Shown here: piece after piece, positions 8,793 to 15,626 of the stretch
Layout: each line of letters begins with the position of its first letter
How positions within the stretch are numbered: position 1 is the stretch's first letter
Origin: Chlamydiota bacterium
GTDB lineage: Bacteria > Chlamydiota > Chlamydiia > Chlamydiales > Waddliaceae
Assembly: GCA_011065005.1 (NCBI GenBank)
Contig: JAAKFP010000013.1
Coordinates: 1 to 15,913 of the forward strand
Direction: 5' to 3'
Length of the DNA stretch: 15,913 bases
Translations under genes and position numbers: made by a program
Notes under the pieces: generated by a model
What the model was told of the DNA's origin: nothing
Databases searched by the model: none
Seen by the model: only the letters and a program-made list of their open reading frames with translations

Positions 8793-9014
8793 GTAACCGT
8801 TCTGGGCCTTGATTCAATCACCGCGAAGATCGCGAAGGAAGCGAAGAAACACGAAGATTTTTTATGACAAAATTCTTCGTGTGTCCTTCGCGATCTTCGT
8901 GGTTACCTAAGTGGGGTGAGCGGTTACTTGTTCTACATCAATAGAATAATCTTCGCGTATTCTTCGCTTTCTTCGCGATCTTCGCGGTGATTTAGTCGGG
9001 GACTGAACGATTAC
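8793..9014. repeat. Modular inverted-repeat cluster (CGCGAAG units with GAACGGTTAC ends)
   Basis: Three related blocks of 7-10 bp CGAAG units are present. Block 1 (8816-8859) reads ACCGCGAAGATCGCGAAG and onward. Block 2 (8875-8905) is its shortened reverse complement. Block 3 (8948-8992) is a near-perfect reverse complement of block 1. Blocks 1 and 2 can fold into a hairpin, as can 1 and 3. Each is bordered, 11-13 bp away, by a word of the form GAACGGTTAC: reverse strand at 8793-8802, then GAGCGGTTAC at 8918-8927 and GAACGATTAC at 9005-9014. There is no reading frame and no transposase. Confidence 0.8.
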
Positions 9015-9175
9015 GAAAAAAAAATCGAGTTGCAATTCGTTCATTATCAAAGTAGTTCGACATTTTTGTTTTTTTTAAGTTTTTTTTATCTATCCAATTT
9101 ATTTACAGGGCGTTAGAATCAACGTTTCTCACGACTCCCTAGAGGGTTTTTTGAGAATTCTCGTTGAACTCCATG
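9015..9175. other. A/T-rich intergenic stretch upstream of nrdJ
   Basis: No gene is seen. The stretch has long T and A runs near 9018-9090. A possible hairpin pairs TTCTCA (9126-9131) with TGAGAA (9152-9157) around an inner CCCT/AGGG pair; its T-run (9147-9152) lies inside the outer stem, so terminator function is doubtful. GAGAATTCTC at 9153-9162 is a perfect palindrome. I looked for a cobalamin riboswitch and saw none. Confidence 0.4.
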
Positions 9176-9204
9176 TTGACATTTAACCAAAAAAGAGAGA
9201 TACA
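9176..9204 (+). promoter_or_regulatory. Candidate nrdJ promoter
   Basis: A perfect -35 box TTGACA lies at 9176-9181. With a 17-bp spacer the -10 would be GATACA (9199-9204), only three of six matches. Transcription would then start near 9212, just before the first NrdR-like box, so a bound repressor would block the polymerase. The -35 is convincing; the exact -10 is not. Confidence 0.5.
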
Positions 9205-9218
9205 AACAATTTATGAAA

Positions 9219-9266
9219 ACACAAGGTATTGTGTTTTTATTGGCGACTTACCACAACATATTGTGT
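9219..9266 (+). promoter_or_regulatory. Tandem NrdR boxes controlling nrdJ
   Basis: Two 16-bp palindromes ACACAAGGTATTGTGT (9219-9234) and CCACAACATATTGTGT (9251-9266) lie 32 bp apart start to start. The known NrdR box has the form ACAC(n)8GTGT with an A/T-rich centre and occurs as pairs about three helical turns (31-32 bp) apart before ribonucleotide reductase genes. Both sequence and spacing match. NrdR is a zinc-finger/ATP-cone repressor that senses dATP/ATP state. The pair lies 78 bp before the nrdJ ATG. The nrdR gene itself is not in this window. Confidence 0.8.
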
Positions 9267-9343
9267 TTACGACGCAAGGTTCGGTTAGCCCACAAGACTT
9301 AAATTTCTGAAAAAAAACAGCTTGCATCAAGGGAGAGACTATT

Positions 9344-11356
9344 ATGGCAAAACCAACAGCACGAGCAATGGGGACAGCCCTTCGTACCTACCACAGGCCT
9401 GTCAAGGAAGGAGAAACCACTCTGGAAAGTTGGGATCACGTTGTTGAAAGAGTGATTTCACATCAACGCTGGTTGTGGGAAAGGGCTTTGGGGCGAACAC
9501 TGAATCAAAGGGAGAATAGCGAGCTAGAAGAGTGCTCCCAGCTCATTCTCGATAGGCGCATGGCTCCTGCAGGACGGACTTTGTGGCTGGGAGGTACCAA
9601 ACTAAGTCAGAAGCGTGAGTCTAGCATGTTCAATTGTTCTTTCACGCACGTGGAAACGGTCTACGATGTTGTCGATGTCTTGTGGTTGCTATTACAGGGT
9701 TGTGGTGTTGGTTTTAAGCCTGTGACCGGCACTTTGAATGGTTTTCGTCGTCCCTTGCAAGATATTACAGTCGTCCGCTCACAGCGTACCGGAAAAGGGG
9801 GCGTTGAGAATAACCTGGAAACCTTCGATCCCGAAACACAAACGTGGACGGTAAAAGTTGGTGACTCAGCCATTGCATGGGCAAAAGCGGTAGGAAAACT
9901 TGTCGCCGGAAAGTTCCCTGCAAAAGCTCTTGTGCTCGATTTTTCAGAAATTCGACCTGCGGGAGCAAGGTTGAAAGGGTATGGTTGGATCTCTTCAGGT
10001 GATGAGCAAATTGCAAAAGCGTTCAAAGCGATTGCGCAGATTCTCTCTGACCGTGCTGATCAACTTCTCACTCGTATCGACATCCTGGATATTGTAAACT
10101 GGCTCGGGACGATACTTTCCAGCCGCCGTTCCGCGCAAATTGCCCTATTTGAATATGGCCAACCTGAGTGGGAAGACTTCGCTCTTGCTAAGAAGGAGTG
10201 GTGGTTAAAAGGAAACGCTCATCGGCAGCAGTCCAATAATAGTTTGCTCTTCAGAACCAAACCTTCACGTCAGGAGCTAGAAGCTGTCTTCGAGATGATG
10301 CTCGATGCTGGGGGTTCAGAACCTGGAATCATCAATGCCGGTGAAGCAGAGCGTCGTGCTCCTTGGTTTAAAGGGTGTAACCCTTGTGTGGAGATTCTTC
10401 TCGGAAACAAAAGCTTCTGCAACCTTACAGAGGTCAATGTTCTTTCTTTCAAGGGGGATAAAGTAGGCTTAGAGCGTGCTCTCTATCTTGCCGGCAGAAT
10501 GAATTATCGCCAGACAATGGTGGATTTGCGCGATGAGATCCTTCAGGAAGCTTGGCACCTAAACAATGAGTTTCTCCATCTTTGTGGTGTTGGGCTTACA
10601 GGTATACGAGCGCGTCCCGATTTGACGGCGTACGACTTTAAAAGGATGCGGAATATCACCGTAAGCGCTGCCTATAGCATGGCCAATGAACTTGACTCTC
10701 CGTTGCCGAAAAACGTAACCTGCGTGAAACCTAGTGGCACGCTCAGCAAGATCATGGGCACTGAAGACTGGGGAGAGGTCCCTGAAGGTGTGCACATGCC
10801 TTTAGGAAAATACATCTTCAACAACATTACTTTCTCCAAACACGATCCTCTCGTGAATAAGTTCCGCTCTGCTGGATATTCTGTTATAGAGAAGCCCTAT
10901 GAGCCTGAATCGGTACTGGTGAAGTTTCCTGTGAAGTATGAAAACGTCCCATTTGTCAGACAAACAGTGACGAGAAAAAACGGAAAAATCGAAGAGGTTG
11001 ATGTCAATGCCGACACTGCGATCGATCAACTTGAATGGTACAGGCTCTTGCAAGAAACATGGTGTGAGCAAAATGTTTCCAATACAGTTTCTTATGATCC
11101 TTCGGAAATTCCAGAAATTATCGATTGGTTCGTAGATAATTGGGATTCCTACGTTGGAGTATCCTTCATTTTCCGTAACGATCCCACAAAAAATGCAGAG
11201 GATTTGGGTTATGCCTATCTTCCTCAAGAGGTCATCACTCAAGAGGTCTACGACGAATATGTTTCGAGTCTCAAAGAGATCGACTATGAAGGGATCGAGA
11301 TTCGTGATGAAGAGCCTCAGGAGGCATGCCTCATTGGGTCGTGTCCTGTCAGATAA
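9344..11356 (+). CDS. nrdJ: Adenosylcobalamin-dependent ribonucleoside-triphosphate reductase (class II)
   Basis: Makes deoxyribonucleotides for DNA synthesis by reducing ribonucleoside triphosphates, using a thiyl radical generated from adenosylcobalamin, independent of oxygen. The 670-residue chain resembles the monomeric Lactobacillus leichmannii enzyme (739 aa). Visible landmarks: Cys98 (FNCSF) and Cys359 (FCNLTE), the redox pair equivalent to Cys119/Cys419; Asn346, Cys348 (thiyl site) and Glu350 in NPCVE, equivalent to Asn406/Cys408/Glu410; and the C-terminal pair Cys662/Cys667 in CLIGSC, equivalent to Cys731/Cys736, which is re-reduced by thioredoxin. It is shorter between Cys98 and Cys348 than that enzyme (250 versus 289 residues), so the allosteric region may differ. 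GGGAG 8 nt upstream supports the ATG. Tandem NrdR boxes precede it. The host must obtain cobalamin; no B12 gene is in the window. Confidence 0.93.
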   Translation: MAKPTARAMGTALRTYHRPVKEGETTLESWDHVVERVISHQRWLWERALGRTLNQRENSELEECSQLILDRRMAPAGRTLWLGGTKLSQKRESSMFNCSFTHVETVYDVVDVLWLLLQGCGVGFKPVTGTLNGFRRPLQDITVVRSQRTGKGGVENNLETFDPETQTWTVKVGDSAIAWAKAVGKLVAGKFPAKALVLDFSEIRPAGARLKGYGWISSGDEQIAKAFKAIAQILSDRADQLLTRIDILDIVNWLGTILSSRRSAQIALFEYGQPEWEDFALAKKEWWLKGNAHRQQSNNSLLFRTKPSRQELEAVFEMMLDAGGSEPGIINAGEAERRAPWFKGCNPCVEILLGNKSFCNLTEVNVLSFKGDKVGLERALYLAGRMNYRQTMVDLRDEILQEAWHLNNEFLHLCGVGLTGIRARPDLTAYDFKRMRNITVSAAYSMANELDSPLPKNVTCVKPSGTLSKIMGTEDWGEVPEGVHMPLGKYIFNNITFSKHDPLVNKFRSAGYSVIEKPYEPESVLVKFPVKYENVPFVRQTVTRKNGKIEEVDVNADTAIDQLEWYRLLQETWCEQNVSNTVSYDPSEIPEIIDWFVDNWDSYVGVSFIFRNDPTKNAEDLGYAYLPQEVITQEVYDEYVSSLKEIDYEGIEIRDEEPQEACLIGSCPVR

Positions 11357-12110
11357 TTTTTAGAGGCATGAAGTTGAGGTAGTCGCAGGAGGTGAGGTGA
11401 TAGGTCACCCCGTTTTTCTCACCAAAAGGGAGGGAGCCCGGTTTTAGGCTGTGTAGATGTCCAAAGACGCAGATGTCGATGTTATACTTTTCCAGGAGTG
11501 AGGAGACGCGAGACTCTTCGAGGTCGGCGCCTATTGGAGGGTAGTGGGTCATGGCGATCCGGTGGTCGGCGTCGACGTTGACCTCTTTGAGGCTCAGCTC
11601 GAGGCGGCCTAGCTCCCGTTGGAAGATTTTCTCCGTATTTTCGAGATTGCCTTCATATTCGGTAAGCTCCTTGGAGCGTTCGCTTTCCTTGACGATAATA
11701 TAATCCCCAAAGTTAAACTCTGGAGTGTCCCATAGGCGAGCGCCGGCGATGCTGACATTTTTCCATTGGAAGGCATCATTTTGGATGATATGGACTGAAG
11801 GAGGGAGAGCCTTTTCGATTTTCGTTCTTGAAGACCACCAGTAGTCGTGGTTGCCGCGGATGATCACCTTTGTGCCTGGGAGGCTGTCGAGCCATTCCAG
11901 GTCGGGAAGGGCGTCTTCGAGATGCATAGCCCAGGAGATGTCTCCGGGGATGAGAATGAGGTCTTCTGTGGAGATGTTTGCCATCCAATTATTGGCGATC
12001 TTTTCGGTCCATCCTTTCCATTCTTCACCGAAAACATCCATCTCCTTGTTGGCCACACCAAAGGAGAGGTGAAGATCTGCTATCACCCACACGGAGAAGT
12101 TCTTTGACAT
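11349..12110 (-). CDS. Calcineurin-like metallophosphoesterase
   Basis: A 253-residue soluble enzyme with the full two-metal phosphoesterase signature: Asp12-x-His14 (ADLH), Gly56-Asp57 (GDI), Gly86-Asn87-His88-Asp89 (GNHD), His189 (MTHY) and Gly217-His218-x-His220 (GHLH). It should hydrolyse phosphomonoesters or diesters; the substrate cannot be told from the sequence. The overall form (GDISWAMH after the second metal motif) is that of a conserved stand-alone bacterial phosphohydrolase family. On the minus strand GAGG lies 7 nt before the ATG at 12110. The gene converges on nrdJ and overlaps it by 8 bp, with no terminator between, so the two transcripts run into each other. The first palindromic element starts 19 bp beyond its start codon and could affect its promoter. 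Confidence 0.9.
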   Translation of the reverse strand: MSKNFSVWVIADLHLSFGVANKEMDVFGEEWKGWTEKIANNWMANISTEDLILIPGDISWAMHLEDALPDLEWLDSLPGTKVIIRGNHDYWWSSRTKIEKALPPSVHIIQNDAFQWKNVSIAGARLWDTPEFNFGDYIIVKESERSKELTEYEGNLENTEKIFQRELGRLELSLKEVNVDADHRIAMTHYPPIGADLEESRVSSLLEKYNIDICVFGHLHSLKPGSLPFGEKNGVTYHLTSCDYLNFMPLKII

Positions 12111-12128
12111 AAGCGTACCTCGTCTTTA

Positions 12129-12294
12129 AACCTAGAAAACGCAGTTGAAAATGATCTATAAGTGCAAGATTTTGGTTCATAACCGCTTACAATGGAGGGT
12201 CACATTCCCATACGGTGAAGGGTCCCTCCATTGTAAGCGGTTGTGGGCCAAAAGATTGTGCTTAGAGATCGTTTTCAACTGTGTTTTTTAGGTT
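12129..12294 (+). repeat. 166-bp palindromic element, copy 1 (MITE-like / structured RNA)
   Basis: Two 71-bp arms (12129-12199 and 12224-12294) flank a 24-nt centre. Outer ends read AACCT...AGGTT. By hand, 60 of 71 positions pair Watson-Crick; 8 of the 11 others are G-U wobbles if the + strand is RNA, and the last three are an A-G and a tandem GA/GA (12168-12169 with 12254-12255). The centre has its own TCAC/GTGA stem. A second copy lies at 15627-15792 in the same direction with five differences. There is no reading frame inside and no clear target-site duplication. Confidence 0.9.
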
Positions 12295-12321
12295 AAACAT
12301 ACCAATTCAACTAATATATTT

Positions 12322-12351
12322 ACCACAGTGCACACAGATAAACACAGATTA
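12322..12351. repeat. Short repetitive word cluster (CACAG/ACACAGAT)
   Basis: The stretch reads ACCACAGTG, CACACAGATA, AACACAGATTA: imperfect tandem units of about 10 bp built on CACAG. It is immediately followed by a small hairpin CGTCT-CGAA-AGACG (12353-12366). Its build is like the CGAAG and GCAAAG clusters elsewhere in the window. Function unknown. Confidence 0.5.
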
Positions 12352-12440
12352 CCGTCTCGAAAGACGACTCAACAACATTCAGTCTGTTTTGATATGTCTT
12401 GATACATAGCAACTTAGACATCGTGTAAAATTCATAGATA

Positions 12441-12452
12441 TGCTATTATACT
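12441..12452 (+). promoter_or_regulatory. Possible -10 element of the ankyrin gene promoter
   Basis: TGCTATTAT (12441-12449) fits an extended -10, and overlapping TATACT (12447-12452) fits a standard -10. No good -35 box lies at the right distance, with TGTAAA at 12424-12429 the best for TATACT. If used, the leader would be about 190 nt and include the hairpin at 12482-12578. Weak call. Confidence 0.3.
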
Positions 12453-12464
12453 GCGTAGATGGTA

Positions 12465-12616
12465 AGCGTTCAGCCAATGCCGTCAACTTAAGAAATAAAA
12501 TTAAACGCAAAGGCGCCAAGACGCAAAGAAATTTAGGATCCTTAGCGTCTTTGCGTTTAAAATCTCGCTTAAGTTGACACCATTGAGCGTTCAGCCCCCC
12601 TGAGGTGAACGGTTAC
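12465..12616. repeat. Nested inverted repeat with GCAAAG units and GAACGGTTAC end
   Basis: Outer arms GTCAACTTAAG (12482-12492) and CTTAAGTTGAC (12568-12578) are exact reverse complements. Inside, 12501-12520 pairs with 12541-12560 at 18 of 20 positions and carries AAACGCAAAG-type units. AGCGTTCAGCC occurs as a direct repeat just outside, at 12465-12475 and 12586-12596. GAACGGTTAC follows at 12607-12616, the same border word seen in the 8793-9014 cluster. The element ends 30 bp before the ankyrin gene start. Confidence 0.75.
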
Positions 12617-12637
12617 GGTTTAATAAGAAGTTACGAT

Positions 12638-12642
12638 GGAGG
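12638..12642 (+). promoter_or_regulatory. Ribosome-binding site fixing the ankyrin gene start
   Basis: GGAGG lies 4 nt before the ATG at 12647. A GTG at 12605 is in frame but lies within the repeat and has no comparable site, so the ATG is taken as the start, giving 911 residues. Confidence 0.7.
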
Positions 12643-12646
12643 TATT

Positions 12647-15382
12647 ATGTCTTTAAATTTTTTTACAGAAGTTAACACGAAATATTCGGATCTTAATCTG
12701 AAAAAGCTTGGACCTCTCTTTGAAGAAGTGTTGCAGAAAGATCCTGGGGCCGTGCAACAAGCACTTGACTATTTATGTTCAAGCTGGGGAGAGCAAAGTC
12801 GAGATCTGGCTTTGCGAGTGGTTCGGGTAATGCATCAAGAAGATCTTGGGAGTGAGTTAGGCAAGAAGTTTCTTTCTATTCTTAAGAATCAAAGTGCTTT
12901 TCGTGTTGTTAGAGAGGATCCATTTGCGAAAGATGTAAAAGATTTGAGAAGTGAACTTCTACGAGACGACAACTGGAGAAAAGTAAAAGTGCTTGGGGAT
13001 GCGGGTGCGGATATGAATGACATGAGTGATACTGATCCGTTCTTATATCCGCTATATAAAGCTGTATGTTCCAATCGAGTGGATATGGCTAAGTGGCTCG
13101 TAGATGAAAAGGGGTGCTTCCCTGTAGATAGAGGCGGTAATAAGGGTCTTGGTTGGCTTGGATTGCTATTTTCCGCTGTAGGAACTGACAGCCTAGACAC
13201 CGCGAAATGGCTCGTGGATGAAAAGGGAGTCGATCCAAAAGAGGTTTATGCCGATTCTAATATGGTGACGTCGGCAGCACAATCAGACGATAAAGAATTT
13301 AAAATGTTGAAGTGGCTCGTCAATGAGAAGGGATGCGATCCTAACGAAGAGGAAGTGGGATCAGGTTTGACGCCGCTAATGGGAGCAATACAAAAAGATC
13401 GCTTGGATACCGCACAGTGGTTAGTGGATGAAAAGGGGGTCGATCCAACTATAGAGATGAATGGTGGAACTACGGCTCTGCTAATGGCAGCATGTGGGGG
13501 TTACTTAAATATAGTACAATGGCTAGTGAATGAGAAGGGATGTAATCCTAATGCAGTTGGTTCTAAGGAGTATTCTTTTACTCCTTTAACGATTGCAGCA
13601 TCAGAAGGGAAATTGAATGTTGTGAAGTGGCTAGTCGAAGAGAAGGGATGCGATCCTAACGCAAGGGATCCTTATGGTAGAACGGCTCTAACGAGTGCAA
13701 TTGGTGGTGAATCCGGTTCCTTTTCTGAAAAACATTTGGATGTTGTGAAGTGGTTGTTGGAAGAAAAAAAAGTTACTATGCCTGCATTCTATGAGTCCTT
13801 GAGCCATCTTACTAACGATCAGCATCGACGTGTTGCTAAATGTTTTCTTTCAGATTTTAGATTAGGTGCTATCCTCGGTGGCAAGCCCATCTCGGAGTTG
13901 GCCAATGAAATTAAATGCAAACCAGAAAAACTATTCGATGTAAACAATTATTTGGTTCCGTCAGCTAATCCACTAGAAATCGCTTTCTTCTTAAATGATC
14001 TAAGAATTGGATATTACATAAAGGGGCACGTGGGTGGTGATACGTTCAACAAGTACCTATCTCAACTTTCCGAAAAACATCCTACATCATCGCAGAAGAT
14101 GGTTGAGCGTCTCAGGTGGGAAATCAATAAGAAGCATCTAAAAGCAACCCCCTTTGCCGATGTGGACAATTTGCCTTCTCTTCCAGAAGGGGTTTTTCTA
14201 AAGAATTTAGAAGAGGCTTTCCAAGAGCTTATTAACAATATCGAATTTCAAAATAGAGAGCACCTTTGGTATTGCTCACCACAGATGCTTGAGAAAGAAC
14301 TTGGGGGCGATGTAAGTACTCCGGAAGGTTGTCGAAAAACACTCAAAAAATTGTCGGATGACTTTATCCAAAAATTACGTGAGAAAAAATCATTCTTAGC
14401 AACACCCAAAGAGGGAAAAGCCCTTCAAGAATGGTGGGACAGACTGGAAACCATGGTGATTCATATCATGCTTCATCTTCAAAAATATGAGAAGCCGTTG
14501 GAAAGGATCCCTCAGTTGTTGCAGTTAGCAGGCATGGGAGGGCGTTGCGGAGGAATCTATGGAGAGGCAGTACAGCAATACAAGCTGCTTTTTGGCAACG
14601 GGGATGAAATTGAAAAATCGTCTGATAGTCTACGTTTACAAATTCATGCCTTACTACAGCAACGCCGATTAGGGATCCTCGAAATGTGGATGAGAAACGA
14701 AAAAACAACGAACGTTCATCGCTACAATTTTTTTCTCAAATGCTTAAACAAAAGCTGTGGATTGGGTACTAGCTCCTACGACGATGAGGTTGCGGCATCC
14801 TTTCTCAGACCTTTTTATCTCCAAAAAACTGATTCACTTTCCTCTAAAGAGAGAATGCGTATTGCGTGGAAGAACGCCAAGGTGTCTCTGTTTGCGCGTT
14901 TTTTAAAAGAATATGGCCCTTCAGCTGTCATCAACTTTGTCATGGATGAGGTTAATGGCCCTGCTAAAACGGCGATTGATCGCACTCTTTTGAACAGCTG
15001 GTTTCAGGACAATATTCCCAATGATTGGTTGCAAAAGAGGATAAAGAAAGAAAGAAGGAAAACTTTACAATCTGAGAATTGTGTAGAAGACCTCGACAAT
15101 GCCAGAGAGAAACGAAAAAGAAAGGTCGACGATTCCCCAGAGGATCGAATCCTTGATCAAGACGTTCTTAGAAAAAGCAAGAAACCGAGAGAAGATTCGG
15201 AAATAGCAAGAGAAGATGGCGAGAGATTACCAGTTGAGGATCTTGCGGATGGAATGGATGTCGATCTGCGTCAGGAAGCGAAAAGTGATTTTCTTGAAGA
15301 TGTGGTTTTTGATGAAAACTACAAATACAACAGAAAAGAAATCACCCGCTTTCTTGAAGCAATGGACGTCTTAGAAAAATAG
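12647..15382 (+). CDS. Ankyrin-repeat protein with nuclear-signal-like basic tail; candidate effector
   Basis: A 911-residue protein with no signal peptide or membrane span. After a helical N-terminal part (1-110), seven ankyrin-type repeats span about 111-376, each with a core like KWLVDEKGCDPN; the conserved Trp recurs at intervals of 38, 35, 35, 34, 36 and 41 residues, longer than the usual 33. A large helical region (about 377-790) follows, with a Gly/Cys motif GMGGRCGG near 629-636, which I cannot assign. The C-terminus has two basic clusters, KRIKKERRK (797-805) and EKRKRKV (821-827), then an acidic, probably disordered tail. Ankyrin repeats mediate protein binding and are common in effectors of intracellular bacteria; the basic clusters resemble eukaryotic nuclear localisation signals. 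Secretion and nuclear entry are inferred, not shown. The gene lies between two copies of a palindromic element. Confidence 0.8.
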   Translation: MSLNFFTEVNTKYSDLNLKKLGPLFEEVLQKDPGAVQQALDYLCSSWGEQSRDLALRVVRVMHQEDLGSELGKKFLSILKNQSAFRVVREDPFAKDVKDLRSELLRDDNWRKVKVLGDAGADMNDMSDTDPFLYPLYKAVCSNRVDMAKWLVDEKGCFPVDRGGNKGLGWLGLLFSAVGTDSLDTAKWLVDEKGVDPKEVYADSNMVTSAAQSDDKEFKMLKWLVNEKGCDPNEEEVGSGLTPLMGAIQKDRLDTAQWLVDEKGVDPTIEMNGGTTALLMAACGGYLNIVQWLVNEKGCNPNAVGSKEYSFTPLTIAASEGKLNVVKWLVEEKGCDPNARDPYGRTALTSAIGGESGSFSEKHLDVVKWLLEEKKVTMPAFYESLSHLTNDQHRRVAKCFLSDFRLGAILGGKPISELANEIKCKPEKLFDVNNYLVPSANPLEIAFFLNDLRIGYYIKGHVGGDTFNKYLSQLSEKHPTSSQKMVERLRWEINKKHLKATPFADVDNLPSLPEGVFLKNLEEAFQELINNIEFQNREHLWYCSPQMLEKELGGDVSTPEGCRKTLKKLSDDFIQKLREKKSFLATPKEGKALQEWWDRLETMVIHIMLHLQKYEKPLERIPQLLQLAGMGGRCGGIYGEAVQQYKLLFGNGDEIEKSSDSLRLQIHALLQQRRLGILEMWMRNEKTTNVHRYNFFLKCLNKSCGLGTSSYDDEVAASFLRPFYLQKTDSLSSKERMRIAWKNAKVSLFARFLKEYGPSAVINFVMDEVNGPAKTAIDRTLLNSWFQDNIPNDWLQKRIKKERRKTLQSENCVEDLDNAREKRKRKVDDSPEDRILDQDVLRKSKKPREDSEIAREDGERLPVEDLADGMDVDLRQEAKSDFLEDVVFDENYKYNRKEITRFLEAMDVLEK

Positions 15383-15402
15383 TTTGTTGTGGCGAGGGGT
15401 TA

Positions 15403-15449
15403 GGCATAACAATCTGACATTCCAGTTAAGAATGTCGGATTGTCATGCC
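15403..15449. repeat. 20-bp-arm hairpin after the ankyrin gene
   Basis: Arms 15403-15422 and 15430-15449 match as reverse complements at 18 of 20 positions, loop CAGTTAA. It begins 21 nt after the stop codon. No T-run follows, so it is not a classic terminator, but it could protect or end the transcript. Confidence 0.7.
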
Positions 15450-15454
15450 TGGCC

Positions 15455-15522
15455 TGGGATGGCACAAATGGGCCTAAAAGCCCACTATTTTTCTCTCAAA
15501 AATGCCCATCTGTGCCATCCCA
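15455..15522. repeat. Second long hairpin, TGGGATGGCAC arms
   Basis: TGGGATGGCACAAATGGGC (15455-15473) pairs with 15504-15522 at 18 of 19 positions. The left arm also has a competing small stem GGGC-CTAAAA-GCCC (15470-15483 region), so two folds are possible. The word TGCCTGGC occurs on both sides (15446-15453 and 15523-15530). The remainder to 15626 is non-coding with no further structure I can support. Confidence 0.65.
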
Positions 15523-15626
15523 TGCCTGGCCCCCGTGTGTGATCCCCGTGCCTGACTTCCGTGTATTCTTGAGACCATCTGGGAAAAGATCGGCTTTTTT
15601 GGGATCACCCAAAACCCTTACTATTC

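Noticed and set aside
8816..8992. CRISPR-like array
   Set aside because: Units are 7-10 bp, partly inverted, with no uniform spacers; no cas gene is present.
9015..9343. Cobalamin riboswitch before nrdJ
   Set aside because: No B12-box-like core or multi-stem fold is seen; the NrdR boxes explain the control region better.
11847..12107. Open frames on the + strand opposite the phosphoesterase
   Set aside because: They are shadows of the minus-strand gene, which carries every catalytic motif of its family.
12605..12646. GTG start extending the ankyrin protein by 14 residues
   Set aside because: It lies inside the GAACGGTTAC repeat and lacks a ribosome-binding site, while GGAGG precedes the ATG at 12647.
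12111..12646. tRNA or transposase remnant in the repeat-rich gap
   Set aside because: No cloverleaf and no reading frame with transposase motifs could be found on either strand.
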